64,000 nucleotides of DNA from Pseudorhodoplanes sinuspersici (GCF_002119765.1 NZ_CP021112.1:2474501-2538500); one strand, 5' to 3'. Shown: positions 33,181 through 42,810, counted from the first letter of the stretch. The notes: generated from the letters alone by a model not told the origin. Numbers and translations: made by a program.

Positions 33181-33223
33181 TCCGGCCGGGAGCCGGGCTA
33201 AAGCAAGAGCCGGGTTAGCAACG

Positions 33224-34414
33224 ATGGCCGAGGCCAACCTGATATCCACGCCACAGGCGACACCGCGAGAGGCCGATGCGCCGCGCGATTCGCTGGTTGT
33301 GCGTTTTGGTGCGGACCAGCCGCTCAGGCTCGATTCCGGCGTCGAATTGTCGCCATTCCAGATTGCCTACAAGACCTATGGCCAGCTGAATGCCGACCGC
33401 AGCAATGCGGTGCTGATCTGCCATGCCCTCACGGGCGATCAGCATGTCGCCAGCGTGCATCCGGTGACGAAAAAAAACGGCTGGTGGGAGACCATGGTCG
33501 GCCCCGGCAAGCCGATCGATACCGAGCGTTATTTCGTGATCTGCTCGAATGTCGTCAGCGGCTGTATGGGATCGTCGGGGCCGTCGTCGATCAATCCGAA
33601 GACCGGCAAGCCCTACGGCCTCGATTTTCCGGTCATCACCATCCGCGACATGGTGCGCGCGCAGGCGATGCTGATTGATCATCTCGGGATCGAGATGCTG
33701 TTTGCGGTTGCTGGTGGCTCGATGGGCGGCATGCAGGTTCTGCAATGGGCGCAAAGTTATCCGGAGCGTGTCTTCTGCGTGCTGCCTCTGGCTTGCGCCA
33801 CGCGGCATTCGGCACAGAATATCGCTTTCCATGAGGTCGGCCGCCAGGCGGTGATGGCCGACCCGGAATGGCGTGGCGGCCGCTATCTCACCGAGGGCAC
33901 GAATCCACGCCGCGGGCTCGCGGTCGCACGGATGGGCGCGCATATCACCTATATGTCCGATGCGGCGTTGCATCGGAAATTTGGGCGCAAATTCCAGGAC
34001 CGTAATAATCCGACATTCTCGTTCGATGCCGATTTCGAAGTCGAGAGTTATCTGCGCTATCAGGGCAGCTCGTTCGTCGAACGTTTCGATGCGAATTCAT
34101 ATCTGTATTTGACGCGGGCGATGGATTATTTCGACCTCGCTGCCGAGCACGGCGGCGTCCTGGCCAATGCTTTCAGGAATACGCAGACGCGTTTCTGCGT
34201 TGTTTCCTTCACCAGTGACTGGCTGTTCCCGACATCGGAATCGCGTGAGATCGTTCACGCGCTGAATGCCACCAGTGCGCGCGTATCGTTCGCGGAAATC
34301 GTCACCGACAAGGGCCATGACGCCTTTCTGCTCGACGAGCCGGAATTGTTTGCAATCGTCCGCGGCTTTCTCGATGGTGCCGCCAAGGCACGCGGCCTTG
34401 GTATAAAAGAATGA
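33224..34414 (+). CDS. metX: Homoserine O-acetyltransferase
   Basis: A 396-residue alpha/beta-hydrolase-fold enzyme of methionine synthesis. The nucleophile is S166 in GGSMGGMQ, the acid D332 in FTSDWLFP and the base H365 in [18 protein letters not shown] and [14 protein letters not shown] are family signatures. It overlaps metW by 4 bases (ATGA), the standard alphaproteobacterial metX-metW arrangement. Homoserine succinyltransferase activity is known for some MetX-like proteins, so the acyl donor is not fully certain. Confidence 0.96.
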   Translation: MAEANLISTPQATPREADAPRDSLVVRFGADQPLRLDSGVELSPFQIAYKTYGQLNADRSNAVLICHALTGDQHVASVHPVTKKNGWWETMVGPGKPIDTERYFVICSNVVSGCMGSSGPSSINPKTGKPYGLDFPVITIRDMVRAQAMLIDHLGIEMLFAVAGGSMGGMQVLQWAQSYPERVFCVLPLACATRHSAQNIAFHEVGRQAVMADPEWRGGRYLTEGTNPRRGLAVARMGAHITYMSDAALHRKFGRKFQDRNNPTFSFDADFEVESYLRYQGSSFVERFDANSYLYLTRAMDYFDLAAEHGGVLANAFRNTQTRFCVVSFTSDWLFPTSESREIVHALNATSARVSFAEIVTDKGHDAFLLDEPELFAIVRGFLDGAAKARGLGIKE

Positions 34415-35079
34415 ACATGCAAGCCCGCCCTTATCGCGAACTGGCCGCCGCCAATGGTGCGAGAAACACGACCAGCGGGCGCGTCGATCTTTTGGTGGTG
34501 GCGCAGATGGTCGAGCCAGGCTCGCGTGTGCTCGACGTGGGTTGTGGCGATGGCGAGCTTCTGAAGATCCTGACCGAGACCAAAAACGTCGATGGTCGTG
34601 GTATCGAGATTTCGCGCGAAGGCGTCAATTTCTGCGTGGCCAAGGGCCTCGCGGTGATTCAGGGCGATGCCGATACCGATCTGGCCGATTATCCCGACGA
34701 TGCCTTCGATTATGTGATCTTGTCGCAAACGCTACAGGCGACGTGGCAGCCGCGTGTGGTGCTGGAGCACATGTTGCGTATCGGAGAACGCGCAATCGTC
34801 TCCTTCCCGAATTTTGGGCATTGGAAGATCCGGTTGATGCTGCTGCTGTTCGGGCGCATGCCGCGGACGGCCAACCTGCCGGAAACTTGGTACAATACGC
34901 AGAACATTCATTTCTGCACGATCCGCGATTTTCGCGATCTCTGTAACGAGGTCGGCGTAAAAATTGAGACCGCCGTGGCGCTTGACGCGTGGGGGCGCAA
35001 GCTTCGTCTCAACTTCCCGTGGTGGGTCTGGAATCTGTTCGGTGAGCAGGCTGTGTTTCGATTGAGTCGCCGCCGTTAA
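34411..35079 (+). CDS. metW: Methionine biosynthesis protein MetW
   Basis: A 222-residue class I methyltransferase-fold protein, with SAM motif [12 protein letters not shown] at 40-51, [14 protein letters not shown] and the MetW-specific end [18 protein letters not shown]. MetW partners MetX in methionine synthesis in many alpha- and betaproteobacteria and is thought to stimulate it; no methyl acceptor is established. Translation is coupled to metX. Confidence 0.95.
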   Translation: MNMQARPYRELAAANGARNTTSGRVDLLVVAQMVEPGSRVLDVGCGDGELLKILTETKNVDGRGIEISREGVNFCVAKGLAVIQGDADTDLADYPDDAFDYVILSQTLQATWQPRVVLEHMLRIGERAIVSFPNFGHWKIRLMLLLFGRMPRTANLPETWYNTQNIHFCTIRDFRDLCNEVGVKIETAVALDAWGRKLRLNFPWWVWNLFGEQAVFRLSRRR

Positions 35080-35248
35080 CACTTGTGTCCGCATCTCGCT
35101 GCGCCATGTCGCGGAGGAATGCGCGGGCCATCGCCGGACGTCCTCGAGCATAACTCAGCTTCTTTATTTCAAATTGTAACGCCATGTGATCCCTCCGCCC
35201 GATTGTCGTCGCATTCTCGCCCGCATCCGCCTTCATCGCGCGTTCCGC

Positions 35249-35280
35249 AAACGCCGTCGTGCTCGCCACGGCGGCGTTTT
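35249..35280 (+). terminator. Intrinsic terminator candidate after metXW
   Basis: AAACGCCGTCGTG (35249-35261) pairs with CACGGCGGCGTTT (35267-35279), with one G-T pair, around the 5-base loop CTCGC, and runs into TTTT. It lies 170 bases past the metW stop and 40 before the next start. The 240-base gap holds nothing else I can support. Confidence 0.6.
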
Positions 35281-35320
35281 GCTGAGTGCCGGTCGGCCGG
35301 GCGGGCTGAGCGGTGGGGTA

Positions 35321-36046
35321 ATGAGTACAAGCGTGGGATTATTGATGACCTTTCTATCCAACAAGAAGAAATCAAAGACGTTCGCCGTTACGGCTGCGAT
35401 CGCAACTGCCGTTATATTGACTGCTTTCCATTCGCCGGCCGAAGCTCGGCGCTACAAGCACAAGACCGTGCGGCACAGCGCGGCGGCCGTGGCTCCGGTC
35501 ACGCCATTTGGCTTCAATTTCGGTGTGGCCAGCACCTCTGCGCATCGTGCGGCGCCGCGGACAGCCCATGCGCCTCGTGGCCGCTATGCGCATCGCGCGC
35601 GTCATACGACCCGCTATGCGAGCCGTCGCGGCCAGCGTATCGTGCGTCGCGTCGCGCCCGCCGCAGCGTCGTCGTCATTCGCACCGAGTGCCGGCTTTGG
35701 TTCTTCTAATCTGGTTGCGCAGGCCCGCCGCTACATCGGCACCAACCCGACCGGCATGGGTGCGCTCTGGTGCGCCCGGTTCATGAACATGGTGCTGGAG
35801 CGCGCCGGCCATCGCGGCACCGGCTCCAACATGGCAAGCTCATTTGCGAGTTATGGCCGTCGCATCTCTGGCCCGCAGGTTGGAGCCATCGCGGTGATGT
35901 CGCGCGGCAAGCGCGGTGGCCATGTCGGCATCGTGTCCGGCATCGATGCCTCGGGCAACCCGATCATCATTTCCGGCAATTACAACCGGCGTGTCGCGGA
36001 AGCGAAATACTCGCGCAACCGCATCTATGCCTACGTGATGCCGTAA
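35321..36046 (+). CDS. TIGR02594-like secreted NlpC/P60 or CHAP-type protein
   Basis: A 241-residue exported protein. A signal peptide runs to about residue 45 (FAVTAAIATAVILTAFHSPAEA, with cleavage near AEA). An Arg/His/Ala-rich linker follows, then a cysteine-peptidase-like domain starting NLVAQARRYIGTNPTG. It has a catalytic-type Cys in GALWCARFMNMVLE, His in GGHVGIVSG and Asn in ISGNYN. The arrangement matches TIGR02594/CHAP-like domains, so peptidoglycan cleavage is plausible. The start is ATG 35321 with GGTGGGG; ATG 35345 is an alternative. Confidence 0.82.
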   Translation: MSTSVGLLMTFLSNKKKSKTFAVTAAIATAVILTAFHSPAEARRYKHKTVRHSAAAVAPVTPFGFNFGVASTSAHRAAPRTAHAPRGRYAHRARHTTRYASRRGQRIVRRVAPAAASSSFAPSAGFGSSNLVAQARRYIGTNPTGMGALWCARFMNMVLERAGHRGTGSNMASSFASYGRRISGPQVGAIAVMSRGKRGGHVGIVSGIDASGNPIIISGNYNRRVAEAKYSRNRIYAYVMP

Positions 36047-36119
36047 TGCGCCTGTTTGTGGCGTGAAGTTGTGTTGCGTTGATTCGTTGCGTGCTACGTA
36101 GCGTTGCGTAACAGTATAA

Positions 36120-36162
36120 AAGCCGCAGCCGTCGGCGTATCTGACGGCTGCGGCTTATTTTT
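36120..36162. terminator. Strong bidirectional terminator between convergent genes
   Basis: AAGCCGCAGCCGTC (36120-36133) and GACGGCTGCGGCTT (36143-36156) form a perfect 14-bp stem with a 9-base loop, followed by ATTTTT rightward and preceded by an A-rich stretch (TATAAA) for leftward transcripts. It lies between the TIGR02594 gene and the end of argB, 4 bases from the argB stop. Confidence 0.88.
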
Positions 36163-36166
36163 CGGC

Positions 36167-37042
36167 TTAGCGATGGATCAGCGTGCCGGCGCCGTGATCG
36201 GTGAACAATTCGAGCAGTACGGCGTGCTTCACCTTGCCGTCGAGAATGACGACGCCTTCGACGCCCTGTTCGAGCGCGGTGATGCAGGTTTCCACCTTCG
36301 GGATCATGCCGCCGGAAATCGTACCGTCGGCGATCAGCTTGCGGATATCGTTCACCGACAATTCCGGGATCAGCTTCTTCGACTTGTCGAGTACACCCGG
36401 CACGTCGGTCAGCAGCAGCAGCCGCTTGGCTTTTAATGCGCCGGCAATATAGCCGGCAAAAGTGTCGGCATTGATGTTGAAGGTTTCCCCGGCCGGCCCC
36501 GAGGCGATCGGCGCCAGAACTGGGATCAGTTCACGGCCGATGATCTGATCGAGCACGGTGGTATCGATCTTCTCCGGCTCGCCGACAAACCCGAGGTCCA
36601 CCACGTCGGCGACGGAGGCTTCGCTCGGCCCGCCGGCCTTGCGCGCGATCACCATGTTGCCGTCCTTGCCGCAGAGGCCCACCGCCTTGCCGCCAGCCTG
36701 ATTGATGTGGCTGACGATCTGCTTGTTGATCGAGCCGGCCAGAACCATTTCCACGATTTCGACGGTCGCGGCATCGGTGACACGCAGGCCGCCTGAGAAT
36801 TGCGATTTGATTCCGAGACGGCCCAGCATCGCCGCGATCTGCGGGCCGCCGCCATGGACGACCACCGGATTGATGGCGGTCTGCTCAAGCAGCACGATGT
36901 CGCGTGCGAATTCGCGTGCGGCCTCTTCCTCACCCATTGCATGACCGCCGTATTTGATGACCACGGTTTCTTCGTCATAGCGCTGCATATGCGGTAGCGC
37001 TTCGGAGAGGATGCGGGCCTGATCGTGCGGCGAGACGGTCAT
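36167..37042 (-). CDS. argB: Acetylglutamate kinase
   Basis: A 291-residue amino-acid kinase, second step of arginine synthesis (N-acetylglutamate to its 5-phosphate). [10 protein letters not shown] (about 28-37), VVHGGGPQI (62-70), FSGGLRVTD and [17 protein letters not shown] are the nucleotide and substrate loops. The N-terminal helix [17 protein letters not shown] is of the arginine-sensitive hexameric type, so feedback inhibition is likely. It is transcribed away from yihA-DUF423. Confidence 0.97.
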   Translation of the reverse strand: MTVSPHDQARILSEALPHMQRYDEETVVIKYGGHAMGEEEAAREFARDIVLLEQTAINPVVVHGGGPQIAAMLGRLGIKSQFSGGLRVTDAATVEIVEMVLAGSINKQIVSHINQAGGKAVGLCGKDGNMVIARKAGGPSEASVADVVDLGFVGEPEKIDTTVLDQIIGRELIPVLAPIASGPAGETFNINADTFAGYIAGALKAKRLLLLTDVPGVLDKSKKLIPELSVNDIRKLIADGTISGGMIPKVETCITALEQGVEGVVILDGKVKHAVLLELFTDHGAGTLIHR

Positions 37043-37132
37043 TGCAAACGTCCTTGATAGGCTTTTGGCAGGTTCTTTGCTGTCAAGACGGCGCTCTTTT
37101 AGCCGCCGTTCGTGAAATGCGGAAGAGGAGGG

Positions 37133-37495
37133 TCAGGAGCGCAGGGCAAGGAAAGCAGCAAGCGCCAGCAATGCCCAGCCGCCGATCATGACCATGCCGC
37201 CGGTGGGGGCGGCCATCGGAAAGAGCCGGTGCCCGGTATAGGCCCGCAAGGCCAGATCGCCCGAAAACAGAGCCACACCCAGAAGCAGCAGGATTGCTGC
37301 TCCAATTCCCAAGGGTCGATGAACCAGTCCACTGACAATCGCCGCGCAGGTCGCAATCACCGCCGGCGCATGAAACAGCAGCATGTGTCCGGCGCTGTCG
37401 AGACCGCTGCCTGGTTTCGCATGGGCTCCGGCCGCGGCAAAGATGATGCCGATACAACCGAATAGCGCAGCGATACCGATCAAAACCTGCAACAT
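37133..37495 (-). CDS. DUF423 membrane protein
   Basis: A 120-residue protein with four hydrophobic helices: VLIGIAALFGCIGIIFAAAGAHA, MLLFHAPAVIATCAAIVSGL, IGAAILLLLGVALFSGDL and APTGGMVMIGGWALLALAA. The GAHA and LFSGDL motifs with the final APTGG-GWALLA stretch mark DUF423 (YgdD-like). The function is unknown. It is 10 bases downstream of yihA and 90 bases upstream of argB in the same direction. Confidence 0.92.
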   Translation of the reverse strand: MLQVLIGIAALFGCIGIIFAAAGAHAKPGSGLDSAGHMLLFHAPAVIATCAAIVSGLVHRPLGIGAAILLLLGVALFSGDLALRAYTGHRLFPMAAPTGGMVMIGGWALLALAAFLALRS

Positions 37496-37505
37496 CGATC
37501 GTTCC

Positions 37506-38153
37506 TCACCCTCTCCGTTCAGCGATCAGCCGCACGATAGCCGCCCGCAGTTCGGGAATGCCGGTGCCTTCGCGCGACGACGTGGCCAGAACTTCAGGGA
37601 AGGCCGCGGCATTCTTGGCGATCTGGGTGGCGATCTCGTCGATGCGGGCAGCAAGATCTTTTGCAGGCAACTGATCGCACTTGGTCAATACGATCTGATG
37701 GCTGACGGCAGCCTTGCGCAGAAGCTCAAGCGCCGGCTTGTCAGCCTCCTTGATGCCATGACGGGCATCGATCAGCATGTAGACGCGGGCGAGATTGGCG
37801 CGGCCCTGCAGATAGGAATGGATGAGGTCGGTCCAGGCCTTCACCTTGGCCTTGGGCGCTTCGGCATAACCGTATCCCGGCATATCGGTGATCCGCAGGT
37901 CGTCGGGGCCTTGAAAGAAGATCAGTTCCTGCGTGCGGCCGGGCGTGTTGGATGTGCGCGCCAGCGCCTTGCGGCCAGTCAATGCGTTGATCAGTGACGA
38001 CTTGCCGGCATTGGAGCGGCCGGCAAAGGCGATCTCGAGCCCTTTCATCGGCGGCAGCGTCTCCATCGACGCCGCGGCCCAGATGAACTGCCAGTCGCCC
38101 GCGAACAGCTTGCGTCCGGTCTCGATCTCGTTGCGCGTATAACCGGACGTCAT
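37506..38153 (-). CDS. yihA: Ribosome biogenesis GTPase YihA/YsxC (EngB)
   Basis: A 215-residue GTPase for large-subunit assembly. G1 GRSNAGKSS is at 45-53, the switch-I Thr region is SNTPGRTQ (68-75), G3 DMPG at 90-93 and G4 TKCD at 157-160. The open frame continues upstream through yidC as shadow, but the family start is the ATG at 38153. It lies 20 bases downstream of yidC in the rpmH-rnpA-yidC-yihA run. Confidence 0.96.
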   Translation of the reverse strand: MTSGYTRNEIETGRKLFAGDWQFIWAAASMETLPPMKGLEIAFAGRSNAGKSSLINALTGRKALARTSNTPGRTQELIFFQGPDDLRITDMPGYGYAEAPKAKVKAWTDLIHSYLQGRANLARVYMLIDARHGIKEADKPALELLRKAAVSHQIVLTKCDQLPAKDLAARIDEIATQIAKNAAAFPEVLATSSREGTGIPELRAAIVRLIAERRG

Positions 38154-38173
38154 GGCGTTTACCACAAACGCCG

Positions 38174-40015
38174 TCAGGACGACGGCGTTTGTGTCTTCTT
38201 TCGTCCAAACAGCTCGAGGATGTTGTCCCAGAGCTCGATCTTGGCGCCATGCTTCTTCATGATGAAGGATTGCTGCAGCACCGAGAGCGTGTTGTTCCAG
38301 GCCCAGTAGATCACGAGACCGGCTGGGAAGGTGGCCAGCATGAAGGTGAAGATCAGCGGCATCCAGTCGAAGATCATCTTCTGGGTCGGATCCGGCGGCG
38401 CCGGGTTGAGCTTCATCTGGAACCACATCGTCACGCCCATGATCAGCGGCCAGATGCCGAGCATGAGGTGCGGACCGATGACCGGCACGACCGACGGATC
38501 CCAGGGGATCAATCCGAACAGGTTGAAGATTGTTGTGGGGTCGGGGGCGGCGAGGTCGTGAATCCAGCCGAAGAACGGCGCGTGCCGCATTTCGATGGTG
38601 ATGAACAGGACCTTGTAAAGTGCGAAGAAGACCGGGATCTGAACCAGAATTGGCAAACATCCGGCCAGAGGATTGATCTTCTCCTGCTTGTACAATTCCA
38701 TCAGCGCCTGCTGCTGTTTGACCTTGTCGTCAGCATAGCGCTCGCGCAGCTGCATCATCTGCGGCTGCACCGCCTTCATCTTCGCCATCGAGGCATAGGA
38801 TTTGTTGGCGAGCGGGAAGAACACGATCTTGATGATGACCGTGACGATCAGGATCGCGATGCCGAAATTGCCGAAGAACTTGAAGAAGAAGTCCAGCATC
38901 CAGAACATCGGCTTGGTGATGAAATAGAACCATCCCCAATCGATCAGCAGTTCGAAGCGATTGAGCTTCAGCGCGTTGTCGTAGCCGTCGACGACCGAGA
39001 CTTCCTTGGCGCCGGCAAAGAGCCGCGCCTTGGCCGTGCCGGTGCCGCCTGCGGCGATCGTCACCGGGTCGAGCAGATAATCGGTCTGATAGGCCTTGCG
39101 GTTGTTCAGGTCGCGGGCCGAGAAATTGACCTTCAGTTTGGCGTCGGTTTCGGGCAGCAAAGTCGCCGCCCAGTATTTGTCTGTGATGCCGAGCCAGCCA
39201 TTGGTGACGTCGAACGAGACCTGCTTTTCCGATTCGATCTTGCTATAGGAAAATTCCTGCAGCCCCTTGTCGCCCATCACGCCAACCAGGCCTTCGTGCA
39301 GGATGTAATAACCGAGCACTTCCGGCCTGCCTTGGCGCGAGATCAGCGCGTAAGGGTAGAGCGTCACCGGCTCGCTGCCGCGGTTGACGACCGTATCATT
39401 GAGCGTGAACAGGTAATTTTCGTCGACCGCGATGGTGCGGCGGAATTCGAGGCCCTCACCGTTGTCGTAAGTCAGTGTGATCGGCTTGCCGACCGACAGC
39501 GCGCCGCGGCCTTCCTGGGTCCAGACCGTGTTGTCATCGGGCAATTTGGCTTTGGCACCCGCGGCATTGGTCCAACCAAATTGTGCGTAGAACGGATGTG
39601 CACTGCCGGACGGAGCCAGCAGCACGATCGGCGGTGAGTTCGGGTCGACCGTTTCGCGGTATTTGACCAGCGCGATGTCGTCGATGCGACCTCCCTTCAG
39701 CGAGACCGAGCCCTTCATGGTGGGGGTATCGATCAAAACGCGGGGTGAGGTTGCGAGTGCGGCCTCGCGCGTCAGGTTGCCTCCGGCCGTCGCTTGCCCC
39801 GGCACCTGCGGCGTCGTGCCGGATTGCTGGGTCCCTGGCTGCGGCGTCGTGCTCGGGGTCGTCTGCGTCTGCTGCTGTTGTTGCGCCTGTTGCTGCTGCA
39901 CCTGCTGCTGCCGCTGCTTTTCCAGTTGCGGCATGCCGACGAAATACTGCCAGCCAATGATCACGAGCACGGAGAGCCCGATCGCGAGCAGCATATTCTT
40001 CTGGTCGTTAATCAT
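38174..40015 (-). CDS. yidC: Membrane protein insertase YidC
   Basis: A 613-residue insertase of the gram-negative type. Transmembrane helix 1 is at about 8-24, then a Gln/Thr/Pro-rich linker at 31-75 with runs of Gln. A large periplasmic beta domain follows (to about 365). The conserved core has FGNFGIAILIVTVIIKIVFFPLANKSY, CLPILVQIPVFFALYKVLF (with the groove region) and FPAGLVIYWAWNN near the end. It inserts and folds inner-membrane proteins with or without Sec. No yidD gene is present between rnpA and yidC. Confidence 0.97.
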   Translation of the reverse strand: MINDQKNMLLAIGLSVLVIIGWQYFVGMPQLEKQRQQQVQQQQAQQQQQTQTTPSTTPQPGTQQSGTTPQVPGQATAGGNLTREAALATSPRVLIDTPTMKGSVSLKGGRIDDIALVKYRETVDPNSPPIVLLAPSGSAHPFYAQFGWTNAAGAKAKLPDDNTVWTQEGRGALSVGKPITLTYDNGEGLEFRRTIAVDENYLFTLNDTVVNRGSEPVTLYPYALISRQGRPEVLGYYILHEGLVGVMGDKGLQEFSYSKIESEKQVSFDVTNGWLGITDKYWAATLLPETDAKLKVNFSARDLNNRKAYQTDYLLDPVTIAAGGTGTAKARLFAGAKEVSVVDGYDNALKLNRFELLIDWGWFYFITKPMFWMLDFFFKFFGNFGIAILIVTVIIKIVFFPLANKSYASMAKMKAVQPQMMQLRERYADDKVKQQQALMELYKQEKINPLAGCLPILVQIPVFFALYKVLFITIEMRHAPFFGWIHDLAAPDPTTIFNLFGLIPWDPSVVPVIGPHLMLGIWPLIMGVTMWFQMKLNPAPPDPTQKMIFDWMPLIFTFMLATFPAGLVIYWAWNNTLSVLQQSFIMKKHGAKIELWDNILELFGRKKTQTPSS

Positions 40016-40033
40016 GAACTCCGGCTCGCAGGT

Positions 40034-40393
40034 TCAGGGATTTGGTTGCGCATCTCTTTTGGATCGGCGCTTGGCATGGACGCGCGCAATTGCGCGCTGG
40101 TAATCCTCAATCAATGCGGAAAAATCCGCAGATAACGCGGCCCGTCGTCCGACGAGCACATAATCATGGCCCGGGCGCAATGCATCCCCGGATTTCAGTC
40201 TCACGACCTCGCGCAAACGCCGGCGCACACGGTTGCGCTCGACGGCATTTCCGACCTTTTTTGAAACGGTGAAGCCGACCCGGACCGGACCCGGTTCCCG
40301 GCGGTCACGCGCCTGCAGAACGAAAGTAGCGGCCGGAACCTTGATTCCGCCCGCAGCGGCCAGAAAGTCCGCTCGTTGCCTGAGGCGCTCCAT
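40034..40393 (-). CDS. rnpA: Ribonuclease P protein component
   Basis: A 119-residue basic protein that helps RNase P RNA mature tRNA 5' ends. RVGFTVSKKVGNAVERNRVRRRLREVVR (about 38-65) is the RNR motif, preceded by the usual LRQRADFL start. It is 32 bases downstream of rpmH and 18 bases upstream of yidC, the classic chromosomal arrangement. Confidence 0.96.
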   Translation of the reverse strand: MERLRQRADFLAAAGGIKVPAATFVLQARDRREPGPVRVGFTVSKKVGNAVERNRVRRRLREVVRLKSGDALRPGHDYVLVGRRAALSADFSALIEDYQRAIARVHAKRRSKRDAQPNP

Positions 40394-40425
40394 TGGCCAT
40401 CACGACGGCCTTGCGGCCGCCGGAT

Positions 40426-40560
40426 TTAAGCGCTCAGACGCTTGCGGCCGCGGGCACGGCGCGCGGCGATCACCTTGCGGCCGCCGACAGTGGCCATGCG
40501 GGCGCGGAAGCCATGGCGGCGCTTGCGCACGAGCTTGCTCGGTTGATAGGTCCGTTTCAC
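40426..40560 (-). CDS. rpmH: 50S ribosomal protein L34
   Basis: A 44-residue protein beginning at a [43 protein letters not shown]. This is standard L34. The open frame continues 24 codons upstream, but these are leader sequence. It is the first gene of the rpmH-rnpA-yidC-yihA run, with a strong promoter about 110 bases upstream. Confidence 0.98.
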   Translation of the reverse strand: MKRTYQPSKLVRKRRHGFRARMATVGGRKVIAARRARGRKRLSA

Positions 40561-40670
40561 GGGGTCGTTCTCCGCTGGTCGCGGCGCAATGCCGGATGTG
40601 TCGGGTGGTTCGCGTCGGCCGCTCGTCCGCAAAAAGGATGCGGGGCCGCCGACGTCGGAATTTGGGGCGG

Positions 40671-40700
40671 CTTATAAGGGAATAATGCCGCTTTCGTCAA
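40671..40700 (-). promoter_or_regulatory. rpmH: Promoter of rpmH
   Basis: Read on the minus strand, TTGACG (40700-40695) and TATAAG (40676-40671) are separated by 18 bases. This is a near-consensus housekeeping promoter for an alphaproteobacterium and fits the high expression expected of a ribosomal protein gene. Confidence 0.75.
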
Positions 40701-40970
40701 TGCGACCGGTGGGTCGATAGGGGCCAAACGGCGTTTAGTTTGCCCCGGCCTCATCTGGAACATCCCGGGCTTTCAGGCTAGAAATCCGATGACCCGAATA
40801 TTATTACGCTACAACGAATGGTGGTGACGGGCCCACCAAGCCACAAGTCCCCAAAAAGTGCCGTAAACGACATCCTAAAGTCCTGTTTGACGTGCTATAA
40901 GTTGCGCCGCATCATATAATTGTTGCAGAGCTTGGGTGGGTCCTGGATAGGCTCCGTTTGGCGCGACAAG
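40701..40970. other. Intergenic region between rpmH promoter and histidine kinase
   Basis: No credible gene or RNA seen. It includes TTGACG (40887-40892) and TATAAT (40915-40920), which are 22 bases apart and so too far to form a normal promoter together; either might serve the histidine kinase with a weak partner. The remainder is unremarkable. Confidence 0.4.
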
Positions 40971-42434
40971 ATGGCCGACTTCGATGATCAGTCCGGCCCG
41001 GTCCGTGTGCCGCGGTTCGGGCTTTCCGGAAAGCTCCTCGTCCTCACGGTGCTGTTCGTGATGATCGCGGAGGTGATGATCTATGTCCCTTCGGTCTCCA
41101 ATTTCCGCCTCAACTGGATGAACGACCGGCTGGCGGCGGCACGGACGGCAGCGCTCGTTCTCTATGCTGCCCCGAGCGGGATGGTGCCGGACGATCTGGC
41201 GCGCGACATTCTCAACAATATCGGCGCGCAAGCTGTGGCGATGAAGACCGGCAACACGCGCCGGCTTTTGGCCGTCACCGAATTGCCGGAAGAGATCCAT
41301 CGCAATTACGATATGCGCGACGTCACCTGGATCGAGGCGATCCGGGGCGCCTATTACGGCCTGACTGATCCGGCGTCGACGGTGATGCGGGTCATCGGTT
41401 CGGCGCCGCGGGATGGCGAATTTCTCGAAATTCTCATGCAGAACGGTGCGTTGCAGCGCGCGATGTTGCGCTTTTCGGGTAACGTGCTGATTGTCTCGCT
41501 GATCATTTCAGCTTCGACATTGGCGCTGGTCTATCTGGCACTGCATTTCATGTTCGTGCGGCCGATGCGGCGGATCACTCGCAATATCATGTCGTTCCGG
41601 GCCGATCCCGAGAATCCATCGCGCACGATCAAGGTGTCGCAACGAAATGACGAGATCGGCGTCACCGAACGCGAACTGGCGACGATGCAACGCAACCTGA
41701 CATCGATGCTGCATGAGCGCAGCCGTCTCGCCGCGCTTGGTCTTGCCGTGTCGAAGATCAACCATGATCTCCGTAATATGCTGGCATCCGCGCAACTCGT
41801 TTCCGACCAGTTGTCGACAGTGCGCGATGCACGGGTGCAACGGTTCGCGCCGAAGCTGGTGCGCACGCTCGAACGTGCGATCGATTTCTGTCAGTCGACT
41901 TTGTCCTATGGCCGCGCGCAGGAAGCACCGCCGGACCGCCGGATGATCTCCCTGGAAGCACTGGTGGACGAGGTGCGCGAGAATCTGGGTTTCGGCAGGG
42001 ACAGCAGCATCGGCTGGATCGTCTCGATCGAACGCGGCCTCGAGGTCGATGCCGATCACGATCAGATTTTCCGGGTGCTCCTGAATCTCGCCCGCAATGC
42101 CGCGCAGGCCCTGGAGGCGCGGGCGCCGAACAATGCGCTGCGGGACCAGATCCGCATGACCGGACGGCGCGAAGGCGGTGTGGTGGTGATCGAGGTGTCC
42201 GATACCGGCCCGGGCTTTTCGCCGCGTGCGAAGGAGCATCTGTTCGAGGCCTTTTCCGGCTCGACCCGCCCGGGCGGGACCGGGCTTGGCCTGGCCATTG
42301 CGGCGGAACTCATCCGCGCCCATGGCGGCGAGATCGGGCTGGTCGAGGGCACGATCGGCGCAACTTTTCACCTCACGATCCCGGACCAGGCGGTCGATCT
42401 GGATGCCTGGCGGGAGGAACGGGCCAGCGCCTGA
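40971..42434 (+). CDS. Sensor histidine kinase with HAMP domain
   Basis: A 487-residue membrane kinase. Transmembrane helices at about 20-40 and 171-193 bracket a periplasmic sensor region of about 130 residues; HAMP is at 194-247. The dimerisation helix has H265 in KINHDLRNMLAS, the phosphorylation site. The ATPase domain has LNLARNAAQ (N box), DTGPGF (G1) and GGTGLGLA (G2). No response regulator is adjacent, so it is an orphan whose partner and signal are unknown. ATG 40971 is preferred over the TTG at 40920. Confidence 0.93.
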   Translation: MADFDDQSGPVRVPRFGLSGKLLVLTVLFVMIAEVMIYVPSVSNFRLNWMNDRLAAARTAALVLYAAPSGMVPDDLARDILNNIGAQAVAMKTGNTRRLLAVTELPEEIHRNYDMRDVTWIEAIRGAYYGLTDPASTVMRVIGSAPRDGEFLEILMQNGALQRAMLRFSGNVLIVSLIISASTLALVYLALHFMFVRPMRRITRNIMSFRADPENPSRTIKVSQRNDEIGVTERELATMQRNLTSMLHERSRLAALGLAVSKINHDLRNMLASAQLVSDQLSTVRDARVQRFAPKLVRTLERAIDFCQSTLSYGRAQEAPPDRRMISLEALVDEVRENLGFGRDSSIGWIVSIERGLEVDADHDQIFRVLLNLARNAAQALEARAPNNALRDQIRMTGRREGGVVVIEVSDTGPGFSPRAKEHLFEAFSGSTRPGGTGLGLAIAAELIRAHGGEIGLVEGTIGATFHLTIPDQAVDLDAWREERASA

Positions 42435-42544
42435 TTTCCCGGGCAACGCCCCCCGATGCTCGGAAAACCCTTGCCATTCCGGAGCCGGGGCGATAGCTAT
42501 CCGGCCGTTGCGTTGGCCGTTCAAGCGCCTCTCTTACGCAGCAC

Positions 42545-42621
42545 GCGCCCGTAGCTCAGCTGGATAGAGCACCAGACTACGAATCTGGGGGTCAGGAGTT
42601 CGAATCTCTTCGGGCGCGCCA
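42545..42621 (+). tRNA. tRNA-Arg (anticodon ACG), CCA encoded
   Basis: The 7-bp acceptor stem GCGCCCG pairs with CGGGCGC (42611-42617), then G and encoded CCA (42619-42621). The D arm is GCTCAGCTGGATAGAGC; the anticodon stem CCAGA/TCTGG holds the loop CTACGAA with anticodon ACG; the T arm is AGGAG-TTCGAAT-CTCTT. All positions fit tRNA-Arg reading CGU/CGC (ICG after editing). tRNA 3' ends are frequent integration sites, and accessory genes follow on this side. Confidence 0.97.
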
Positions 42622-42629
42622 TTTGGTGC

Positions 42630-42764
42630 TCATCTGCGAACACCGCCGGCGACGACGTTCTGCTCGACAATTGCGTGTTCCAAATGGGTTTTGTCGCCAA
42701 TGATGCGGACAGTCTCGTCAACAACCTCGACACTATCGAGGTCTTCCGAATAGCTGCGACCCAT
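42630..42764 (-). pseudogene. Short frame resembling a site-specific recombinase C-terminal tail
   Basis: A 44-residue frame (start ATG 42764) begins GRSYSEDLDSVEVVDETVRI and continues IGDKTHLEHAIV, ending VAGGVRR. The 'ETVRIIG-x-K-x-x-LE-x-AI-x' pattern resembles the very end of serine-recombinase proteins that lie beside tRNA genes in alphaproteobacteria. It would then be the last trace of an integrated element's recombinase. The similarity is short and from memory, so this may be chance. Confidence 0.35.
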
Positions 42765-42810
42765 GCCTCACCGATTCACCTTCAAAAAAACGGTGAATCA
42801 CAAAATCTGG

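Noticed and set aside
33083-33223. Possible SAM riboswitch in the metX leader
   Set aside because: metX is a common target of SAM-II riboswitches in alphaproteobacteria, but I could not place the conserved pseudoknot core here. A covariance-model search (RF00521 and related) would settle it.
35009-35269. 86-codon minus-strand frame between metW and the TIGR02594 gene
   Set aside because: It runs over the end of metW and through a terminator-like hairpin, with no recognisable features or ribosome site.
38189-39637. 482-codon plus-strand open frame opposite yidC
   Set aside because: Antisense shadow of yidC; the sense frame has full YidC features.
40887-40920. TTGACG and TATAAT as a promoter for the histidine kinase
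   Set aside because: The hexamers are 22 bases apart, outside the workable spacing for a housekeeping sigma factor.
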